Shown piece by piece: positions 26,199 through 35,455 of a stretch of 64,000 nt of DNA (the stretch's first letter is position 1; every line of letters begins with the position of its first letter). The stretch covers positions 310,001-374,000 of the forward strand of contig NZ_PJBJ01000023.1 of the NCBI RefSeq assembly GCF_002836475.1, written 5' to 3'. Source of the DNA: Flavobacterium sp. ALD4 (lineage in GTDB: Bacteria > Bacteroidota > Bacteroidia > Flavobacteriales > Flavobacteriaceae). The translations under genes and the position numbers were made by a program. Below the pieces are notes generated by a model. That model had not been told where the DNA came from. It saw only the letters and a program-made list of their open reading frames with translations, and did no database searches.

Positions 26199-27098
26199 AT
26201 GCTTAAATATACAAATATTGCAATCATAGCAAGCTTTTTCTGCTTGTGGCTCAACTCTTTCTTCCCTAAAGATATCCAAATACTCATTGGTTTTTCATTC
26301 ATTTTTACCTTTGGAATTTTACACGGTGCTAATGATTTACTTTTAATTACTAATACGCGCGACTCTGAAAATACTCTTTCCTTTAAAAAAATTCTACTAT
26401 ATTACATTCTTGTCGTTCTTTCCGGATTACTATTATTCTATTTGATACCAATAGTTGCCTTGCTCCTTTTTATTTTAGTTAGTGCTTTTCACTTTGGCGA
26501 TCAACAAGGTTTGTATTTCGATTTTAAAGTATCAAAATACCTATTAATTTTCTATCCTTTTATTTACGGAATCGTTATCCTGTTCTTATTATTTTTCTTT
26601 CATGCGACCGAAGTTGAAGAGATAATAAGAGAAATTATACGATTTGAACTACCTTATTACTATATCAACGAAATCTTTATAACTAGCGCATTCTTATTTA
26701 TAAGTATGAGTAGTTATTTTTATTGGAAATTTGAATCGATTAGAGAAAAAATACGTGTCGAATTGTTTTTTCTAATTGTTTTTGCAATCATATTCAAAAC
26801 TTCCAGTTTAATATGGGGATTTGCGATCTACTTTATTATATGGCATAGCATTCCTTCTATTTTAGACCAAATAAAATTTATTTACGGTTCTTTTTCTTTT
26901 AGCTATTTTATATCCTATTGCAAGAACGCCTTTGCGTATTGGTTGGCTTCATTAATAGGTATAGGACTTCTTTACTTCCTGTTTAGAGATAAGGAAATAT
27001 TTAATGCTATATTTTTCTCTTTTCTCGCAGCAATCACATTTCCGCATGTATTAGTAATACTGAAAATGATGCATCAAAAAGATTCAAAAATTGCATAA
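26199..27098 (+). CDS. blh: Brp/Blh family beta-carotene 15,15'-dioxygenase
   Basis: Membrane oxygenase that cleaves beta-carotene into two retinals. 299 residues with about eight hydrophobic helices. The four family histidines that are candidate iron ligands are in GILHGANDLLL (H42), SAFHFGDQQ (H98), IIWHSIPSI (H216) and TFPHVLVIL (H283). It is divergently transcribed from the proteorhodopsin gene across 115 nt, the usual arrangement in Flavobacteria. The carotenoid genes themselves are outside the window. A terminator begins directly at its stop codon. Confidence 0.94.
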   Translation: MLKYTNIAIIASFFCLWLNSFFPKDIQILIGFSFIFTFGILHGANDLLLITNTRDSENTLSFKKILLYYILVVLSGLLLFYLIPIVALLLFILVSAFHFGDQQGLYFDFKVSKYLLIFYPFIYGIVILFLLFFFHATEVEEIIREIIRFELPYYYINEIFITSAFLFISMSSYFYWKFESIREKIRVELFFLIVFAIIFKTSSLIWGFAIYFIIWHSIPSILDQIKFIYGSFSFSYFISYCKNAFAYWLASLIGIGLLYFLFRDKEIFNAIFFSFLAAITFPHVLVILKMMHQKDSKIA

Positions 27099-27130
27099 AA
27101 AAAAACCGAGCTATTTCTAGCTCGGTTTCT
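27099..27130. terminator. Bidirectional terminator between blh and dnaK
   Basis: AAACCGAGCTA (27103-27113) pairs perfectly with TAGCTCGGTTT (27118-27128) around TTTC. It follows the blh stop immediately and lies 70 nt past the end of convergent dnaK. Confidence 0.9.
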
Positions 27131-27200
27131 TGTATTTAGTATCCCGATAAAAACGGGATAAGCGATTTACACAATTTTTTTACAAAAATTGGTTATCTGC

Positions 27201-29084
27201 TTACTTTACTTCTTCGTAATCTACATCTTGAACATCATCTCCTTGAGCATCACCTTCTGGCTTAGCTTCACCTTGACCTTGTTCTCCTTGAGCATACATT
27301 GCTTCAGTAGCAGTTTTCCATGCAGCATTAATATTATCTAATGCAGTTTGGATTGCAGGAATGTCTTGAGATTGGTGAGCCATTCTCAATTCAGTTAATG
27401 CATATTCTACAGCTACTTTGTTTTCGTCAGATAATTTCTCACCTAATTCTTTCAATTGAGTTTCAGTTTGGAAGATCATTCCATCTGCTTCGTTCAATTT
27501 CTCAGCTCTTTCTCTTGCTATTTTATCAGCATCAGCATTAGCTTCTGCATCTTTTTTCATTTTTTCGATTTCTTCAGCTGTTAATCCAGAAGAAGCTTCG
27601 ATACGAATGTCATGAGATTTACCAGTTCCTTTATCAGTTGCAGAAACTTTGATGATACCATTAGCATCAATATCAAAAGTTACTTCAATTTGTGGAACAC
27701 CTCTTGGTGCTGGTGGTAAACCATCTAAATGGAAACGACCAATTGTTTTATTATCAGCAGCCATCGCTCTAGCTCCTTGCAATACGTGAATTTCAACTGT
27801 TGGTTGAGAATCTGCAGCAGTAGAGAATACTTGTGACTTTTTTGTTGGAATAGTAGTATTAGATTCGATAAGAACTGTCATAACACCACCCATAGTTTCG
27901 ATACCTAAAGATAAAGGTGTAACGTCAAGTAACAATACATCTTTTACATCTCCAGAAAGAACTCCACCTTGAATAGCTGCTCCAATTGCAACAACTTCAT
28001 CAGGGTTAACTCCTTTAGACGCTTTTTTACCGAAGAATTTTTCTACTTCGTCAGCGATTTTTGGCATACGAGTAGAACCTCCTACAAGAATAACTTCGTC
28101 AATATCAGAAACAGATAAACCTGCATCTTTCAACGCTTTAGCAACTGGTGCCATAGAACGTTTTACTAATGAGTCAGTTAATTGCTCAAATTTAGATCTA
28201 GATAATTTTTTCACTAAGTGTTTTGGTCCTGAAGCTGTAGCCGTTACGTAAGGTAAGTTGATTTCAGTTTCAGTAGAAGAAGACAATTCAATTTTTGCTT
28301 TTTCAGCAGCTTCTTTCAAACGTTGCAAAGACATTGGATCTAAACGTAAATCAATACCTTCTTCAGTTTTAAATTCGTCAGCTAACCAGTCAATAATTTC
28401 ATGGTCAAAATCATCTCCACCAAGGTGAGTATCACCGTTTGTAGACAATACTTCAAAAACTCCGTCTCCTAATTCAAGAACAGAGATATCAAATGTACCT
28501 CCACCTAAATCATAAACAGCAATTTTTTGATCTTTTCCTTTTTTATCCAAACCGTAAGCTAAAGCTGCAGCTGTAGGCTCATTGATAATACGCATTACTT
28601 TAAGACCTGCAATTTCACCAGCTTCTTTAGTCGCTTGACGTTGTGCATCATTAAAGTAAGCAGGAACAGTAATAACCGCTTCAGTTACTGTTTGACCTAA
28701 ATAGTCTTCAGCAGTTTTTTTCATTTTTTGAAGAGTCATTGCTGACAATTCTTGTGCAGTATATAAACGACCATCAATATCAACACGTGGTGTATTGTTG
28801 TCCCCTTTAACTACTTTGTAAGAAACTCTTTTTGTCTCAGCCGAAACTTCACTAAAAGAATGACCCATAAAACGTTTAATAGAAGCAATTGTTTTAGTAG
28901 GATTTGTTACCGCTTGTCTTTTTGCAGGATCTCCCACTTTAATCTCTCCACCTTCAACAAAAGCGATGATAGATGGTGTTGTTCTTCTTCCTTCTGCATT
29001 AGGGATAACAACTGCTTCATTACCTTCCATTACAGAGACACAAGAGTTTGTCGTACCTAAATCAATTCCGATTATTTTACCCAT
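27201..29084 (-). CDS. dnaK: Chaperone DnaK (Hsp70)
   Basis: 627 residues, complete. N-terminal ATPase: [19 protein letters not shown], phosphate loops [17 protein letters not shown] and [20 protein letters not shown], and the linker [15 protein letters not shown]. The substrate-binding domain and helical lid end in the conserved [11 protein letters not shown] tail. No grpE or dnaJ is adjacent, as usual in Flavobacteria. Upstream on the minus strand is a sigma-54-like element. Confidence 0.98.
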   Translation of the reverse strand: MGKIIGIDLGTTNSCVSVMEGNEAVVIPNAEGRRTTPSIIAFVEGGEIKVGDPAKRQAVTNPTKTIASIKRFMGHSFSEVSAETKRVSYKVVKGDNNTPRVDIDGRLYTAQELSAMTLQKMKKTAEDYLGQTVTEAVITVPAYFNDAQRQATKEAGEIAGLKVMRIINEPTAAALAYGLDKKGKDQKIAVYDLGGGTFDISVLELGDGVFEVLSTNGDTHLGGDDFDHEIIDWLADEFKTEEGIDLRLDPMSLQRLKEAAEKAKIELSSSTETEINLPYVTATASGPKHLVKKLSRSKFEQLTDSLVKRSMAPVAKALKDAGLSVSDIDEVILVGGSTRMPKIADEVEKFFGKKASKGVNPDEVVAIGAAIQGGVLSGDVKDVLLLDVTPLSLGIETMGGVMTVLIESNTTIPTKKSQVFSTAADSQPTVEIHVLQGARAMAADNKTIGRFHLDGLPPAPRGVPQIEVTFDIDANGIIKVSATDKGTGKSHDIRIEASSGLTAEEIEKMKKDAEANADADKIARERAEKLNEADGMIFQTETQLKELGEKLSDENKVAVEYALTELRMAHQSQDIPAIQTALDNINAAWKTATEAMYAQGEQGQGEAKPEGDAQGDDVQDVDYEEVK

Positions 29085-29139
29085 TTTTATTTATATTTAA
29101 TTATAATGTATACTTATTTTAGTAACTCGTAGTGCTTAA

Positions 29140-29156
29140 GTCAATCACTGTGCCAA
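29140..29156 (-). promoter_or_regulatory. Sigma-54-like -24/-12 element upstream of dnaK
   Basis: On the minus strand TTGGCAC, five bases (AGTGA) and TTGAC match the -24/-12 consensus TTGGCAC-N5-TTGCW except at the last two positions. It is 56 nt before the dnaK ATG. A second TTGGCAG lies further upstream near 29206-29212 in a TGCC/GGCA-rich stretch. Confidence 0.35.
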
Positions 29157-29431
29157 TGCAATAGCGTTCTGTAAAATGGCAGTTTTTGTTAAAATGGCGG
29201 AAAATACTCTGCCAAGATGACATTTCAGGCTGACTGTCATTGATAAAACAATAAAATGCAGCTGGCAGTTTCAACAATACAAATCAGAAGCTATCCCGAC
29301 AGCTACTAGGACTGCTTGCTCTACGCTGTATTCCCGGCAAATAAAAACTACGGCTTGAAAAAAGCCTTGTTTTTCTAAACCGGGCGATGCCGCTGCTATA
29401 GGGGCTAAGGAATTTGTGGTTTCAATTTGCT
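29157..29431. other. dnaK upstream region with dispersed palindromic repeat
   Basis: No ORF. It contains several TGCCA/TGGCA words (29164-29255) and a GC-richer stretch (29288-29410) with the hairpin GGCTT-GAAAA-AAGCC (29352-29366). The latter has the character of the short flavobacterial intergenic repeats and resembles the element near 8723. Confidence 0.4.
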
Positions 29432-30083
29432 TTAGCAGTCGTAAGGATTTTTATTCGTTATATCAAAAAAATCCAATTTGATAAGTTCCCAAGATTTATC
29501 TAATAAACATATCGGAACACAATAAGCATCTTCCGATTAAAAATTCACAAATTGAGATTTAATAGTAGAGCAATCAGTAAAAGGATAGCGTTGTTCACAG
29601 AAGAAAATCATTTCATAAATAGTGGCTTTATCAAGGTAATAATGTAAATCCCAAAAAAAAATCTACCTCCTCTCAAAACAATATCTAGTTTAATAGCAAT
29701 AATTTCGTTTTCAAAAGCCATTTGAACACCCTTTTTATGAACGCTCTCAAAAATAAATTCACCTATATAATCCATACCTACTTTAATTAACGCATCTGTA
29801 GAATACCCGATCTCAAAATAAGTCCCAAACGCTACGTTATCAAGATTTCTCGAAATACAAATAGTATATTTATTTTAAGAAAACTCCTGATTTCCTTAAA
29901 ATCAGTTGAACCATAGTCTGCAGCGGTAAACAAATCAAAATACATGGATATTCTGTGACCGATTTCTAAACTCAAAGCTGTTCCTCCTAGCAAACTGAAA
30001 GGAGAAAAAAAAAGCTCATGCATCAAATCAACAAGAATATCTTTGAGTAAAGGCGAAACGGCATCACAATGAAGGTTTTTCAA
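29432..30083 (-). pseudogene. AbiEii-type nucleotidyltransferase toxin, decayed
   Basis: The first part is intact: LHCDAVSPLLKDILVDLMHE, then SLLGGTALSLEIGHRISMYF and DLFTAADYGSTDF. The GG-TALxLxxGHR-S-D-DLF signature of the AbiEii/AbiGii nucleotidyltransferases is clear, although the second catalytic Asp-rich part reads SMYFDLF. A frameshift near 29870 follows, then in other frames GFGTYFEIGYSTDALIKV, ENEIIAIKLDIVLRGGR, FWDLHYYLDK and, after an internal stop, LLDKSWELIKLDFFDITNK. Several lesions make it non-functional. Confidence 0.8.
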
Positions 30084-30089
30084 TTTATA

Positions 30090-30547
30090 TTATAATTGGT
30101 GTTTTGATAATTTAATACGGTCAACTACTTCTTTTCAATAAAAACGAATAATTTCTTCCTACACTATTTTAGTAACTCTGGAAAAAACACCTTTAATAAC
30201 CGCTCTCTTATCTGTTTTCCAGTCAATTAAATCAAAAGTAGTATCCCAAAAAGTCACCTTCCTTAGTTTAAAAATATCCGGTCTATAACTACTGTCTTTC
30301 TTGGCTTAATTTATGTTGTAAAAACTTGGTGGGTCATCAAGAAGCCTTCCTCAAATTCTAGCTTCTCCTCTATTTTACTCGACAAATCAACGTTCATTCT
30401 ACTACTGCCTTTTCTAATCGCACCAAGCGTTTGAAGGTGTTCATCAGTAGCAAGCGCAAACTATCTTTTATTGTTGTTCCTTTTCTTCAATTCCTACTCT
30501 AGCATTTTGCCAAGATGAATTCCTTTTATACTGTCAATCGTTTTCAT
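30090..30547 (-). pseudogene. Cognate HigA-like/DUF6922-type antitoxin, decayed
   Basis: On the minus strand the start reads MKTIDSIKGIHLGKMLE*, then FALATDEHLQTLGAIRKG and LSSKIEEKLEFEEGFLM, the helix-turn-helix part of a plasmid-maintenance antidote. After frame changes it continues PDIFKLRKVTFWDTTFDLID, WKTDKRAVIKGVFSRV, then stops inside EEIIRFY*KEVVDRI. This HTH plus FWDT-x-DWxxxKRAVI tail is the usual partner directly upstream of AbiEii toxins in Bacteroidota. It has at least four stops or frameshifts. Confidence 0.75.
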
Positions 30548-30750
30548 AATACAAATACAAATAATTTTGTTTACATAATTTTTAATTTGACAATCAAACA
30601 CTTCTCAAAAAATCAGAACTAAACCATTCATTCCAAAAATAACAAGAAAACTTTAACCCCTTTCATTTCTACTAGATAAAAAAGTTACCTAAATTTGGAG
30701 CTTCCACATTGTAGTTAAAGCAAACTACAAAACCCCCATAAATTTAAAAA

Positions 30751-31440
30751 ATGGAAAACCATACTATAGCATCAAGCAGCATTACTTTTTTGAAAAATCT
30801 AGAAAAGAACAACAATAGAGACTGGTTTATCGAAAATAAAACACAATATACGACAGCACAAAGTAACATTATTGCGTTTGCAGACCAACTCATTACGCTA
30901 ATGAGCACTAATGATGCGATAGAAACTGTGTCTGGAAAGAAAAGTCTGTATCGTATTTATAATGATGTTCGTTTCAGTAAAGACAAATCTCCTTACAAGT
31001 CTCGATTTGCATTAGGTTTACAAAGAGCTACTAACTTAAAAAGAGGGGGCTATTATTTGCATATACAACCTGGTAATAATTTTCTAGCATGCGGTTTTTT
31101 CTCTCCTAATCCGGATGATCTGAAAAGAATAAGAAAAGATATTGAGCTAAATCCTGCAGCGTGGCGCAAAATTTTAAACTCAAAATCAATAACGGATAAT
31201 TTCGTAGAGTTGACAGGTAATGTAATTCCAACGTCTCCAAGAGGATTTGCTAAAGACCATGAAGCCATCGATTTAATTCGGCATAAACAATTTATCCTGA
31301 GACATAATTTTACAAATCAAGAAGTAACTGATCCCCAGTTTGTTTACAAGGTAAACGAAATATTTAAATCTGTACGACCGTTTTTTGACTACTTGAGTTT
31401 TGTCCTTACCACCGACCTAAATGGAGAAACTATAATTTAA
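30751..31440 (+). CDS. DUF2461 domain-containing protein
   Basis: 229 residues of the TIGR02453/DUF2461 family. Landmarks: FLKNLEKNNNRDWFIENKTQ near the N-terminus, LYRIYNDVRFSKDKSPYKSR in the middle, and GGYYLHIQPGNNFLACGFFSP, then PRGFAKDHEAIDLIRHKQF. The family is a conserved cytoplasmic protein of unknown activity. It appears monocistronic. Confidence 0.92.
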   Translation: MENHTIASSSITFLKNLEKNNNRDWFIENKTQYTTAQSNIIAFADQLITLMSTNDAIETVSGKKSLYRIYNDVRFSKDKSPYKSRFALGLQRATNLKRGGYYLHIQPGNNFLACGFFSPNPDDLKRIRKDIELNPAAWRKILNSKSITDNFVELTGNVIPTSPRGFAKDHEAIDLIRHKQFILRHNFTNQEVTDPQFVYKVNEIFKSVRPFFDYLSFVLTTDLNGETII

Positions 31441-31668
31441 ACGAGGCTAAGGTCTGCAAGTACCTCAGCATTCATATAAAAGATACATATAATAAAACCG
31501 CACTTTTCAAAGGCTCCTCGCTATCGAGTAATCTCTAAAAAATTCCCTAATTAAACCTTTATTAATTTGAGAACTTGCAGCACAAAAAATTTCGAAACTA
31601 AATCTAAAAATCATTCATTATAGTATTTTAAACTATATTTGAACACTCAAAAAATAAAACTAAATAAC

Positions 31669-32058
31669 ATGTTTACCCTAGAACAAATCAAACAAGCACA
31701 TGATAAAGTACAAACGGGTGCTGATTTTCCAAATTATATTCAAGACCTAATCAATTTAGGTGTAAAAGGATATGACACTCTTATTAACTACGGGCGCGTT
31801 GCTTATTATGACAGCAATGACGATTCCGTCAGCACTGATAAAAAATACGATGAAATTAAAATCGCTTCAACTGCAAACAAAGAACGCTTTATAGAGTTTC
31901 TGGTTATGAATCAAGACGGACAAACCGATTATTTTACTTTTTGCCAACAGGCAGCCCAATCCGGGATCGCTAAATCGCGCATTGACATCATCGAAATGAC
32001 CTGCACTTATTTTGATGCAGTGGGTGACGCAATTGTAATCGAAAAAATACCAAGTTAA
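31669..32058 (+). CDS. DUF1398 family protein
   Basis: 129 residues, cytoplasmic. Family landmarks: a short N-terminal helix (MFTLEQIKQAHDKVQTGADF), LGVKGYDTLINYGRVAYYDS, and FCQQAAQSGIAKSRIDIIEM, ending in DAVGDAIVIEKIP. Function unknown; the family is sometimes labelled phage envelope protein without good evidence. A TTG at 31639 would add ten residues; the ATG at 31669 matches the family start. Confidence 0.88.
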   Translation: MFTLEQIKQAHDKVQTGADFPNYIQDLINLGVKGYDTLINYGRVAYYDSNDDSVSTDKKYDEIKIASTANKERFIEFLVMNQDGQTDYFTFCQQAAQSGIAKSRIDIIEMTCTYFDAVGDAIVIEKIPS

Positions 32059-32147
32059 TTCTCTACTTTTAACACAACCGAACTTTCAATAATAAGACCT
32101 CGGTTCATTGCTGTCTTATGATACATTAAAAGAAAAAATAGAGGCAT

Positions 32148-32177
32148 AAAAAAACGGGAATAAATCCCGTTTTTTTA
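32148..32177. terminator. Terminator, likely bidirectional
   Basis: CGGGA (32155-32159) and TCCCG (32165-32169) around a 5-nt loop, flanked by A7 and T8. It ends the minus-strand TonB receptor gene and can serve DUF1398 on the plus strand. Confidence 0.85.
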
Positions 32178-32196
32178 TTGTCATTGTTAGTGATCT

Positions 32197-34815
32197 TTAG
32201 AACTTAAAGTTTAACCCCGCTGTAAATGTTGTTCCGCTAAAGCCAAATTGGTTCACTTCCCATGCATATTTAAAACGACCTCCTAAATCAGTCACAACAT
32301 CCCCTTTTCTATCTAATAAATCTGGATAAACATTAAGCAAGTTGTTTACCATTACATTCGCAGATAATGTATTGGTGAATTTATAAGCAATACCTAAGTC
32401 TGTAATCACCTTTCCTGTAAAAGTTTGATCTTTTGCGACATCCGTAGCATGTTGCCAAGTAACTTCACCAAAATACGTGTTGTTAAAAATAAAAGTCGTT
32501 TTCTTCAAATCATAATTCACTCCTAACAATACTTTTGTATTAGGTCTTGCACTTAGGATTCTACCTTGCTCTTTACGGTTGAAAATATCATATCCGTTAG
32601 CACTCAAAATAGCCGGTGTGGCAATTTTTCCATCAATTTTAGTATTAGCGATATTAGACGCAAAGCTAAGTCCCAGTTTACCAGTTCCTATTTCTAGGTT
32701 TTTATAATTCAAAACTACATCAACACCTTTAGTTATTGTATTAACTGCGTTTATAAAAAACTTCATACTTGTAATATCATTTGCAAGTAATACTTGTTCA
32801 ACCGGGTTTGTGGTTGTGTCATCTCCGTCAAATCCAACCTCTCCAGAAAACAATACACGGTCTTTTACCTTTATATGGTAGAAATCAACCGAAGCAGAAA
32901 AATTAGCACCTGATCTAAAAGTAATTCCTGTTGCTATGTTTTGTGATTCCTCAGCATCTAATCGTGGAACCCCTAGTCCAATAACAGCTGGATCTACATT
33001 ATTAAAAGTTCCTTGATTAGAAATCGTACCTCCAGATACCAATGTTTGAATATTACTTAGGTAAATTTGATGCAATGCCGGAGCTCTAAATCCAGTACTA
33101 AAAGAAGCTCGTATGGCAACATCGTTAGTAAGTTTGTAACGAGAGTTTACTTTCCAAGAGATATTATCCCCAAAATCTGAATAGTTTTCATATCGTACAG
33201 ACCCTCCTATTAAGAAAGCCTCTGTCATATCGTAATCTAAAGTCGTGTAAATCCCCACGTTGTTGCGACTTTCTTTTAATGCATTTGCTGGTTGTAATCC
33301 AGGAAATGATTGTACACCACCTCCCACATAGGACTCTTCTTGACCCGCTCTAGCTTCAAATTGTTCCCTTCTTATTTCTGTTCCAAAACCAAAAGTGACC
33401 TTATCGAAAGTTCTTGAAAAATCTGCATTCCCCACTAATTGACTAAAAGTATATCCACCAGTTGCAAATTCAGTAGGACTGTTAGCACCTAAAGATACAT
33501 TTAATGAGTTCCCTACCGTATAGTCTACCTTATTAGAACCGGCCGTTAAACTGAAATCTGCATTAAAACCAAATACATTAGATCTTAGCCCGATAGATCC
33601 CAAATTATCGAATATATCCGTCTCAAATGTAGGTTGGAATCCATTATAAGTTGTCCCGGCTTCGTGTAACAAATTGTTTGGATCTGAAACCCAGTAAGGC
33701 GCTCTATATAAAGCGTAACTAGTTCCTTTTCTCATATTCACATCCCCAAAAGCATACACTGTTGTTGTCTCAGAAAGTGGGTATTCAGCATTAACTACAA
33801 AAGCTCCCATTTTAGAATCAGGTAGTCCTATCGTCATCCCTAAATCAGGATTCCTACTTAACCAGTCTCCCCATGTCGCATCATCTGCAGCTACTCCAAA
33901 CAAATCATCCTTTCCTGGTTTCCCAGCTCTGTTCGTCTTATTTTGTTCTAAGTAAGAAATATTAAAATTCACAAAACCTTTGTCAGCGATTTTAAACCCA
34001 GAGTTAAGATCAGCACCATAATTGAAACCATCTCCTTGTGATGTTACTCCTGAAGTAAGGCTTACTTCAGTAAAGTTAGTTTGTTTTTTAAGGATAATAT
34101 TCACTACCCCTGCGATGGCGTCTGAACCGTATTGAGCAGAAGCTCCATCACGCAGTACTTCTACTCTTTCGATTGCAGAAAAAGGAATACTTTTCATATC
34201 TGTCCCTACCTCTCCCTTACCTGGAGTATCGTTTATGTAAACTAATGCACTTTGATTTTTCCTTTTTCCATTTACTAAAACTAAGGTACGACTGGGTCCT
34301 AAACCACGTAAATCTGCCGGGTCAAAATGAGCTGTTGCATCAGAAATAGCTTGAGAACTAGAATTAAATGACGGAATTTTATAGGCTAACATTTTATCAA
34401 AAGTTACCTGTCCACTAGACTTAAGGTCTTCTGCATACAACTTATCAATAGGCACAGCAGAATTTAATACACTTCGCACTTTTGATCTGTTTCCCGTAAC
34501 GACAACCTCATCTAAACTGTTATTAGGATCTAGCTTAAAAACAATCGCAGCAGCGGCACTAGTGACCTCAATACTTTTATTTTGAAATCCTACATATTTA
34601 GCGATTAACGTAACAGGCAATCCTTTTACCTTAATTTCAAAATTACCATTTCCGTCCGTGGTAACACCATTAGACGTTTCTTTATCAACAACATTTGAAT
34701 AAGGCAACGCTTGCCCATTCTCATCCGTCACCACCCCTTTGATTGTTTGGGCATTCATAACTGTGGGTCCTACTATCATAAATAGTACGCCTAAAAAAAA
34801 ATGATTAAATCTCAT
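32197..34815 (-). CDS. TonB-dependent outer-membrane receptor with CarboxypepD_reg domain
   Basis: 872 residues. Signal peptide, then a carboxypeptidase-like regulatory domain (GVVTDENGQALPYSNVVDKE), a plug domain (VTGNRSKVRSVLNSAVPIDK; RTLVLVNGKRKN; IERVEVLRDGASAQYGSDA) and a 22-strand barrel ending in FSGTTFTAGLNFKF with an aromatic last residue. No SusD partner gene is present and the sequence lacks SusC-specific features. It is therefore a stand-alone receptor, perhaps for a siderophore, vitamin or small glycoside; the ligand is unknown. Confidence 0.93.
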   Translation of the reverse strand: MRFNHFFLGVLFMIVGPTVMNAQTIKGVVTDENGQALPYSNVVDKETSNGVTTDGNGNFEIKVKGLPVTLIAKYVGFQNKSIEVTSAAAAIVFKLDPNNSLDEVVVTGNRSKVRSVLNSAVPIDKLYAEDLKSSGQVTFDKMLAYKIPSFNSSSQAISDATAHFDPADLRGLGPSRTLVLVNGKRKNQSALVYINDTPGKGEVGTDMKSIPFSAIERVEVLRDGASAQYGSDAIAGVVNIILKKQTNFTEVSLTSGVTSQGDGFNYGADLNSGFKIADKGFVNFNISYLEQNKTNRAGKPGKDDLFGVAADDATWGDWLSRNPDLGMTIGLPDSKMGAFVVNAEYPLSETTTVYAFGDVNMRKGTSYALYRAPYWVSDPNNLLHEAGTTYNGFQPTFETDIFDNLGSIGLRSNVFGFNADFSLTAGSNKVDYTVGNSLNVSLGANSPTEFATGGYTFSQLVGNADFSRTFDKVTFGFGTEIRREQFEARAGQEESYVGGGVQSFPGLQPANALKESRNNVGIYTTLDYDMTEAFLIGGSVRYENYSDFGDNISWKVNSRYKLTNDVAIRASFSTGFRAPALHQIYLSNIQTLVSGGTISNQGTFNNVDPAVIGLGVPRLDAEESQNIATGITFRSGANFSASVDFYHIKVKDRVLFSGEVGFDGDDTTTNPVEQVLLANDITSMKFFINAVNTITKGVDVVLNYKNLEIGTGKLGLSFASNIANTKIDGKIATPAILSANGYDIFNRKEQGRILSARPNTKVLLGVNYDLKKTTFIFNNTYFGEVTWQHATDVAKDQTFTGKVITDLGIAYKFTNTLSANVMVNNLLNVYPDLLDRKGDVVTDLGGRFKYAWEVNQFGFSGTTFTAGLNFKF

Positions 34816-35455
34816 AAATAGTTTTTTTTGTATAATTTAGGTGACAAAGCTATCCTTTTCTGTTAAAGAAACCTTAATTTTTGAACGTTTTTATTTAAAA
34901 AAATAAAAATATCCCATTTTGGTATTTATTGTGTAAAATCCTTAGCAATGTTGCTTTTTTTTTTAAAGTATGAATAGTCAAAAATCATCGCTATATCCAA
35001 TTACTAAATCACATTCCGCTCAACTTCCTTTACTCGATGCTCCTTCTTTCTTTTTCATTCGTAATCCAAGTCTTTAATCCTATTTTAACATCGATGGTTT
35101 CAAAGTTCGGGACTCCCAGCAATACTTCATTTATGCCAATAATAGCAATAACCATGAGAGAGATAATCATGAACCTATCGAACCCCAAAGGATTTTTAAT
35201 TAAAAAGAGTCTTAATTTACTGTAAATAAAAATGTAACTAAGATACTATCTAGCCTCAGTCACGATTGTTTCCCATCACAAGTGAGAATTATTTTAAAAA
35301 AAAAAGCTTAAAAAAAAATTTTAAGCTTTAGAGAAGTAGTACAATTTAAATTAATCCAAATGAAGAATTATCATGGTTAATATCCATTATTATAAAAATC
35401 CTTCACCGTTAATCAAACGTAGAATACTCTGTTAATAATGAGCAACCATTGTAAG
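34816..35455. other. Intergenic region with a perfect palindrome
   Basis: 640 bp with no convincing gene. A perfect hairpin AAAGCTTAAAA (35303-35313) / TTTTAAGCTTT (35319-35329) lies 130 nt past the SDR gene on the minus strand and may end its transcript. The minus strand of 35037-35225 reads protein-like in one frame (NPLGFDRFMIISLMVIAIIG, VPNFETIDVKIGLKTW), so a decayed membrane gene is possible but unidentified. Confidence 0.45.

Noticed and set aside
27341..27541. Plus-strand ORF inside dnaK
   Set aside because: Antisense shadow of a complete, highly conserved dnaK gene.
35037..35225. 62-codon plus-strand ORF in the TonB receptor/SDR gap
   Set aside because: No motif or plausible start context; the opposite strand looks more protein-like but is also unidentifiable.
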